A stretch of 64,000 bases of DNA from Verrucomicrobiota bacterium (GTDB lineage: Bacteria > Chlamydiota > Chlamydiia > Chlamydiales > Rhabdochlamydiaceae): contig JAFEGW010000004.1 in assembly GCA_018239715.1 (NCBI GenBank), forward strand, positions 1 to 64,000, written 5' to 3'. Numbering within the stretch: the first letter of the stretch is position 1; every line of letters starts with the position of its first letter. Below are positions 59,961 to 64,000 of this stretch, in pieces. The position numbers were made by a program, and so were the translations under genes. A model generated the notes under the pieces. That model had not been told where the DNA came from. It saw only the letters and a program-made list of their open reading frames with translations, and did no database searches.

Positions 59961-60523
59961 AACAAGAGCAGGAAGTCCACTGGGATCAAGTAGACTGGCC
60001 AGGCACAGATTTTCAACATCACTTTTTTATCCGCTCGACGATAGATCATTGTAATCTTTCCGCATGCAATTTCAAAAATGCTAAGTTCGTCGAATGCAAG
60101 ATGACAGCCTGCAACTTCAGCCTCGTGAAGTTTGAAGGATGCCGTTTGCAGAATTGCACTTTTGAAAACTGTAAGTTCGTGGGCGTCAATTTTACCCCCT
60201 GCGACCCGCTGTTCTTAGCGATCAAATTTAAAAACTGTCTTCTGGAAACTTGCAACTTTTCGGATCTTGAGCTGAAGGGAACTCCTTTTCTCCACTGCCA
60301 AATCCGCGATACTTATTTCACGCATACCAACCTCTCGGAGGCTATCTTTACGGGTTCAGATCTGAGCAGAAGTATCTTTCACAATGCCGACCTGAGAAAA
60401 GCCGACTTTCGAGGCGCGATCAACTATTCAATCAACCCCCTCACGAATAAAGTCGAGAAGGCCCAATTTTCTAAACCCGAGGCGTTGTCCTTGTTGGACC
60501 ACTTGGGCGTCTTGATGGATTAA
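59957..60523 (+). CDS. Pentapeptide-repeat protein, Qnr/MfpA-like
   Basis: A 188-residue right-handed quadrilateral beta-helix. Repeats of A(D/N)LXX type: CNLSACNFKNAKF, CKMTACNFSLVKF, CTFENCKFVGVNF, later TNLSEAIFTGSDLSRSIF and ADLRKADFRGA. The C-terminus (KPEALSLLDHLGVLMD) resembles the dimerisation helix of Qnr proteins, which protect gyrase from quinolones. It overlaps surE by four bases. Role in drug protection is inference; many chromosomal copies act otherwise. Confidence 0.82.
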   Translation: MKQEQEVHWDQVDWPGTDFQHHFFIRSTIDHCNLSACNFKNAKFVECKMTACNFSLVKFEGCRLQNCTFENCKFVGVNFTPCDPLFLAIKFKNCLLETCNFSDLELKGTPFLHCQIRDTYFTHTNLSEAIFTGSDLSRSIFHNADLRKADFRGAINYSINPLTNKVEKAQFSKPEALSLLDHLGVLMD

Positions 60524-60864
60524 AATTCTCTAGATCTCTCCGAGATAGGCTCAACGCAGGTTTCTTTGGGCCGGCTGAACCAATGGATAAACCCGCAAGA
60601 TTGACAGACATAGGCCGAACCGCTTTGGTTGAAAAAAGCGAGGCTAAAAAAAGAAACAAACGTCGTGGGAATTAAGGCTTCTCTTTTGTAGAAATAGTTG
60701 CACTTGCAAATCTGGCAACTCAAAGGATGGGAGTTGATCGATACCCTCGCTGACATTCCAGGTTCCCAAGGATTTCCGATTTGTCTTTTCCTTTTGTAGA
60801 AGAGAAGAGGAATTAAAAGCAGAAAAACGACCAAAACAACGATATCTGAGTTTTGCAAAGCCAT
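60520..60864 (-). CDS. Membrane-anchored zinc-ribbon protein
   Basis: A 114-residue protein with an N-terminal helix (IVVLVVFLLLIPLLFY) and two Cys pairs, CQICKC and CQSCG, that can make a zinc ribbon. GGAGA precedes ATG 60864. No family recognised. Convergent with the pentapeptide-repeat gene (4-base overlap) and divergent from the oxygenase pseudogene. Confidence 0.6.
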   Translation of the reverse strand: MALQNSDIVVLVVFLLLIPLLFYKRKRQIGNPWEPGMSARVSINSHPLSCQICKCNYFYKREALIPTTFVSFFSLAFFNQSGSAYVCQSCGFIHWFSRPKETCVEPISERSREF

Positions 60865-60985
60865 ACGATTCTCCGATGCGGCAAGATACTAGCAGTCCGT
60901 TAGAATTTACGCCACAAAGAGAAATTTTTTCTTACTGAAAATCTTTTATTTTAATACGCTAGCGCCTTTTAACAAGGAACCCGAC

Positions 60986-62187
60986 ATGTTTAAAAAACTT
61001 GCCTGCATCGCCACCCTTCTCATCTCAAACCTCTTAAACGCCTCAGAGTCTGATCAACTCGACATCCGCATTCCCGTTGTCGACATGCAAGATTTTTATA
61101 ACCCTGAAAAACAAGACCAGTTCATGACGACTCTGTATGGGGCAATGACCCAAATTGGATTTTTTGCGGTCCGCAATACCGGTGTTGATAGCAATGTTGT
61201 CCGAGAAGCTTATGCCCAAGCAGAACAGTTTTTCAAAAAAGAGACCGATTTTAAAATGAGAAGCTTTGCTAAAGAGCTCAATGGGCAACGGGGATTTGTT
61301 CCAAGTGAAGCCGCCAAAGGAAATCGAGCCAAGGATTGCAAAGAATTCTACCATATAGGCCGCGAGCTTCCTTTACATCAACTACAAGAGTTCGGTCTAC
61401 GTTCGAACGTATGGCCTGAGCAGCGGGCTTTAAGGAAGCCATGTCAACACTCTATGCTGAACTCGAAAAGTATGTGATCCCTCTACAAGAAGCTATTGTT
61501 ACGGTCATTAACCGAAACACCTCTCATAAAGCTCCCCTGTCTCTTCTGAATGACATGACCCAAAAGGGAGATACCCTTTTGCGAGCTCTTTACTATCCCG
61601 CGTTAACGGAAGCGCAAATAAACCGTTTGGAGCAACCGTTATTTTGGGCAGCTGCACATACAGATATCGATATTCTTGCTATCCTGCCTTTTGCGACAGA
61701 AAAAGGGCTGCAAGTGATGTACAAAGGGCAATGGCTCAATGTGATCGTCCCCGATGACGCATTTGTAATAAACGTCGGAGATATGTTGGAAAACCTCACG
61801 AATGGTCTCTTTGTGAGTGCTCGCCATCGCGTGCTTGCGCAAGATCCGCATAAAGACCGTTTCTCCATGGTCTTATTTGTTCATCCCGCCGATCAAGCTT
61901 CTCTTGCTCCGCTGCAAGGTTGTATTGAACAAACCGGCGGCATTCAAAAATATGCTCCGGGGACTCGCCAAGAGTTTCTGTGGGAGCGTCTGCTGGAGCT
62001 CAATATTGGCCCTATGGTGCTCGAGCCTTATTCTAAAACTGGACACACAGAGCGGCAGCTCCGTTATCAAAGAGAGAGTCCTCAAGTCGTTCAGATGCTC
62101 ATGGAGAAGGGCCTTGCCAGCGAGGAACTGTTAGAAGCAGTTCAACGCAGAGCAGTGGAAAAAAATTCCTCCGATGGATATAAATAA
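60986..62187 (+). pseudogene. Isopenicillin N synthase-type 2OG oxygenase, frameshifted
   Basis: An exported 2-oxoglutarate/Fe(II) oxygenase of the isopenicillin N synthase family in two frames. The first (to 61477) has a signal peptide, IRIPVVDMQDFY, TQIGFFAVRNTGVD and GQRGFVPSEAAKG. The second (61441-62187) has HTDIDILAILPF (His, Asp of the iron site) and RHRVLAQDPHKDRFSMVLFV (third His, Arg). The join is a TTT run near 61429-61431: one extra T would give QRAFKEAMSTLYAELE and a whole protein of about 400 residues. ATG 60986 follows AAGGA. Mutation, tract slippage or base error. Confidence 0.78.
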
Positions 62188-62225
62188 ATTGGCCCTGTTG
62201 CCGTCCAAATTTAGGAGAAAAGCTC

Positions 62226-63710
62226 ATGAAACTTAAAACATATCTTACCGTTGCTCTTCTTCTGGGTATTTCTACCCTCACTGTATCGATGAAGACTGCA
62301 CCTGCAACTCCATCAGAAGTGGCTGCTACAGCCAAAACGGCACCCACTCCTGCTGTAAAGACCGAGCTGCCTCCCTGCACATGCGGAGCTAAGCAGCTCT
62401 CCCAGTCTTTTACACGTGTGGCCAAACAAGCTAGTCCGGCTGTTGTGTTTATCAAAGTGGAGATCAACCCTGCGGACAATGATAACTTCGGCTATCAAAA
62501 CGATCCCTTCTCTCCTTTTAACGACGACTTCTTGCAGCGCTTCTTTGGATTTCAAGGGAAACCCCAGCAGCCGCAGCCTCAAATCGGCCAAGGATCGGGA
62601 TTTATAGTTTCTGCCGACGGATATATTATGACCAATTCCCACGTCGTCAAAGGCGCGGATAAAATTGAAGTTACCCTGAACGATGGTGAAATCAAAACAG
62701 CTACTCTAGTTGGAGCCGATCCCTATACCGATTTAGCCATTATCAAAATCGAAGGGAAAGACTTTCCCTTCCTTAAGCTCGGTGATTCCGAAGCTTTGGA
62801 TGTCGGCGAATGGGTCATTGCGATCGGAAGCCCGTTCCAACTTCAAGCTTCTTTAACGGTGGGAGTCGTCAGCGCCAAAGGTCGGCAAGGGTTAAACATC
62901 ACTCAACTGGAAGATTTCATCCAGACAGACGCCGCGATCAACCCGGGGAATTCCGGAGGTCCTTTGCTAGACCTCGATGGAGATGTCATCGGCATCAACA
63001 CCGCCATTGTGTCGCGCAGCGGCGGCTACATGGGAATTGGATTTGCAATTCCTAGCAATATGGCCCGCAACGTGATGGATCAGATCATTAAAAAAGGATC
63101 TGTCACCCGCGGCTTCTTGGGCGTCAGCATGCAAACAGTCGACAAAGAAATTGCAGCCGGCTTTAATCTCACCAAAGTCGAAGGAGTGTTAATCTCAGGA
63201 ATCGAACCTGGATCCCCTGCCGAGAAAGCAGGACTGCAGCAAGGCGATATCCTTTTAGAATGCAATGGCAAACCGATCAAATCGCTGCAATCGTTCCGTT
63301 ATGATATCTCCCTGATGAACCCCGGGGCTAAAATCAATCTGAAAGTTTATCGCAAAGGAAAGACTCTGACAGTCCCTGTGACTTTAGGCTCCGCTTCGGA
63401 AGCCACTTCCCCTGCTGTCATCTCTCAAAAGCTGGGTATCGAAGTCGAGAATTTAAACTCTGACTATCGAAACCAACTGGGCTATGGCACAGGCGACGAA
63501 GGCGTGGTCATCACCAAAGTCAAGCCCGGCTCTCCGGCTGCTTTAGCAGGGATCCGACCCGGATGCTTGATCCAGGCCATTAACCATAAAAAAGTTTCTA
63601 ACACGAGCGAGTACGAGGCTGCCTTAAACGAAGCCTCTCAGAATAAACGAGTCTTGCTCTTGATACGGCATGGTAAGACCTCCAAGTTCTACGCCATCCG
63701 GCTCGATTAA
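62226..63710 (+). CDS. degP: Periplasmic serine protease DegP/HtrA
   Basis: Periplasmic protease-chaperone for misfolded envelope proteins, 494 residues. Signal peptide from ATG 62226 (AGGAG upstream). Catalytic triad: His139 in TNSHVVKGA, Asp169 in YTDLAIIKIEG and Ser243 in NPGNSGGPL. Two PDZ domains follow: GFLGVSMQTVDKEIA with GIEPGSPAEKAGL, and LGIEVENLNSD with GSPAALAGI. LA-loop region QRFFGFQGKPQQPQP is present. In chlamydiae HtrA is essential for envelope stress and may also be exported. Confidence 0.95.
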   Translation: MKLKTYLTVALLLGISTLTVSMKTAPATPSEVAATAKTAPTPAVKTELPPCTCGAKQLSQSFTRVAKQASPAVVFIKVEINPADNDNFGYQNDPFSPFNDDFLQRFFGFQGKPQQPQPQIGQGSGFIVSADGYIMTNSHVVKGADKIEVTLNDGEIKTATLVGADPYTDLAIIKIEGKDFPFLKLGDSEALDVGEWVIAIGSPFQLQASLTVGVVSAKGRQGLNITQLEDFIQTDAAINPGNSGGPLLDLDGDVIGINTAIVSRSGGYMGIGFAIPSNMARNVMDQIIKKGSVTRGFLGVSMQTVDKEIAAGFNLTKVEGVLISGIEPGSPAEKAGLQQGDILLECNGKPIKSLQSFRYDISLMNPGAKINLKVYRKGKTLTVPVTLGSASEATSPAVISQKLGIEVENLNSDYRNQLGYGTGDEGVVITKVKPGSPAALAGIRPGCLIQAINHKKVSNTSEYEAALNEASQNKRVLLLIRHGKTSKFYAIRLD

Positions 63711-63720
63711 AATATTTAAT

Positions 63721-63762
63721 ATACCGCCCTCCCCCTAGAGATTAGCGGAAGGGCGGCGGTAT
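63721..63762 (+). terminator. GC-rich hairpin after degP
   Basis: ATACCGCC pairs with GGCGGTAT, and CCGCCCT can pair with AGGGCGG. It begins 10 bases after the stop at 63710. There is no T-run, so termination is less certain. Confidence 0.5.
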
Positions 63763-63793
63763 ACCTTCGTTGACCTCTTCCTGCCAACCTGAT

Positions 63794-64000
63794 ATGATTA
63801 GCTATTATTTTATGTCGATAGCGGTTGTCATTTTCATGTATGGGATCTGGTCGAGCATGTTCTCGCTGGCCAAAATCGCGTTGCAGTATAGTCCTCCCGT
63901 CTTTTTGACAGGGGTGCGGATGACACTGGCCGCTGTCATCTTACTCGGTTACTTATTCCTTCGAAACCGTTCTTCGTTCAAACTGGAACGGAGGCAGTTG
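63794..64000 (+). CDS. EamA/DMT-family transporter, 3' end outside window
   Basis: The first 69 residues of a drug/metabolite transporter: SIAVVIFMYGIWSSMFSLAKIAL, then YSPPVFLTGVRMTLAAVILL, the start of the ten-helix EamA fold with its conserved P-F-x-T-x-x-R turn. It is cut by the window edge. ATG 63794 or ATG 63812 may be the start. Confidence 0.78.
   Translation, partial: MISYYFMSIAVVIFMYGIWSSMFSLAKIALQYSPPVFLTGVRMTLAAVILLGYLFLRNRSSFKLERRQL

Noticed and set aside
1-64000. CRISPR array, rRNA operon or prophage
   Set aside because: No regularly spaced short repeats, no rRNA-like segments and no phage structural genes were seen.

Overview
The window looks like chromosomal DNA of a chlamydia-like, amoeba-associated bacterium (phylum Chlamydiota). 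This is an inference from gene content. It rests on a serine lipase-like protein resembling the chlamydial DUF687 family (2758-3594), two HKD phospholipase D-like proteins of the chlamydial plasticity-zone kind (13499-15211, 30317-31408), two U-box plus ankyrin proteins (31642-33265, 33513-35258), and many small signal-peptide proteins. Base composition is moderate over most of the window and visibly more AT-rich in about 25.8-36 kb and 6.9-7.9 kb. I did not calculate it. No rRNA operon, phage or CRISPR array is present.

Layout. 1-12 kb: envelope and periplasmic enzymes (dienelactone hydrolase-like, aldo/keto reductase, exported superoxide dismutase, exported beta-carbonic anhydrase, MgtA-type ATPase), a tandem pair of NTF2-like proteins, an NAPE-PLD-like metallo-hydrolase, small membrane proteins and endonuclease V. 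12-25 kb: housekeeping and envelope genes (RhlE-type helicase, Dus, FMN reductase, Uup-type ABC-F, Ste24-like M48 protease), a PLD-like protein, two DUF2147 paralogues, and a DUF4239 gene frameshifted at a G7 tract. 25.3-36.1 kb: an accessory island. It is bounded by a decayed C-terminal fragment and a decayed N-terminal fragment of DUF234-type ATPase. Inside lie a divergent adenylate kinase with a Ser/Pro-rich extension, an acyltransferase, a glycerophosphodiester phosphodiesterase, an IS5-family element with perfect 21-bp ends, a PLD-like protein, and two divergent U-box/ankyrin genes separated by a 156-bp near-palindrome. One of these two is frameshifted at a C6/G6 tract.

36-56 kb: RNase Z-like hydrolase, cold-shock protein, an 837-residue protein with a possible PLP-transferase-like C-terminal half, Bcr/CflA efflux pump, RecQ fused to a phosphoribosyltransferase-like tail, beta-propeller protein, DUF2125-like protein, a HigB/HigA-type toxin-antitoxin pair with a near-consensus promoter and operator-like palindrome, cupins, a von Willebrand A protein, a serine hydrolase, a papain/C39-like candidate protease, and an exported AlkB-like oxygenase. 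56-64 kb: tRNA-Tyr and tRNA-Thr with a terminator, an intron-type PD-(D/E)XK nuclease gene beside them, SEC-C protein, TtcA, the putP-surE-pentapeptide cluster, an exported isopenicillin N synthase-like oxygenase broken by one base, DegP/HtrA, and the start of an EamA transporter.

Taken together, ordinary cell functions alternate with a set of probable host-interaction genes (ubiquitin ligase-like, lipid-active, protease-like). Single-base indels, two of them in homopolymers of six or more, interrupt several reading frames. They could be switching tracts, pseudogenes or base-calling errors.
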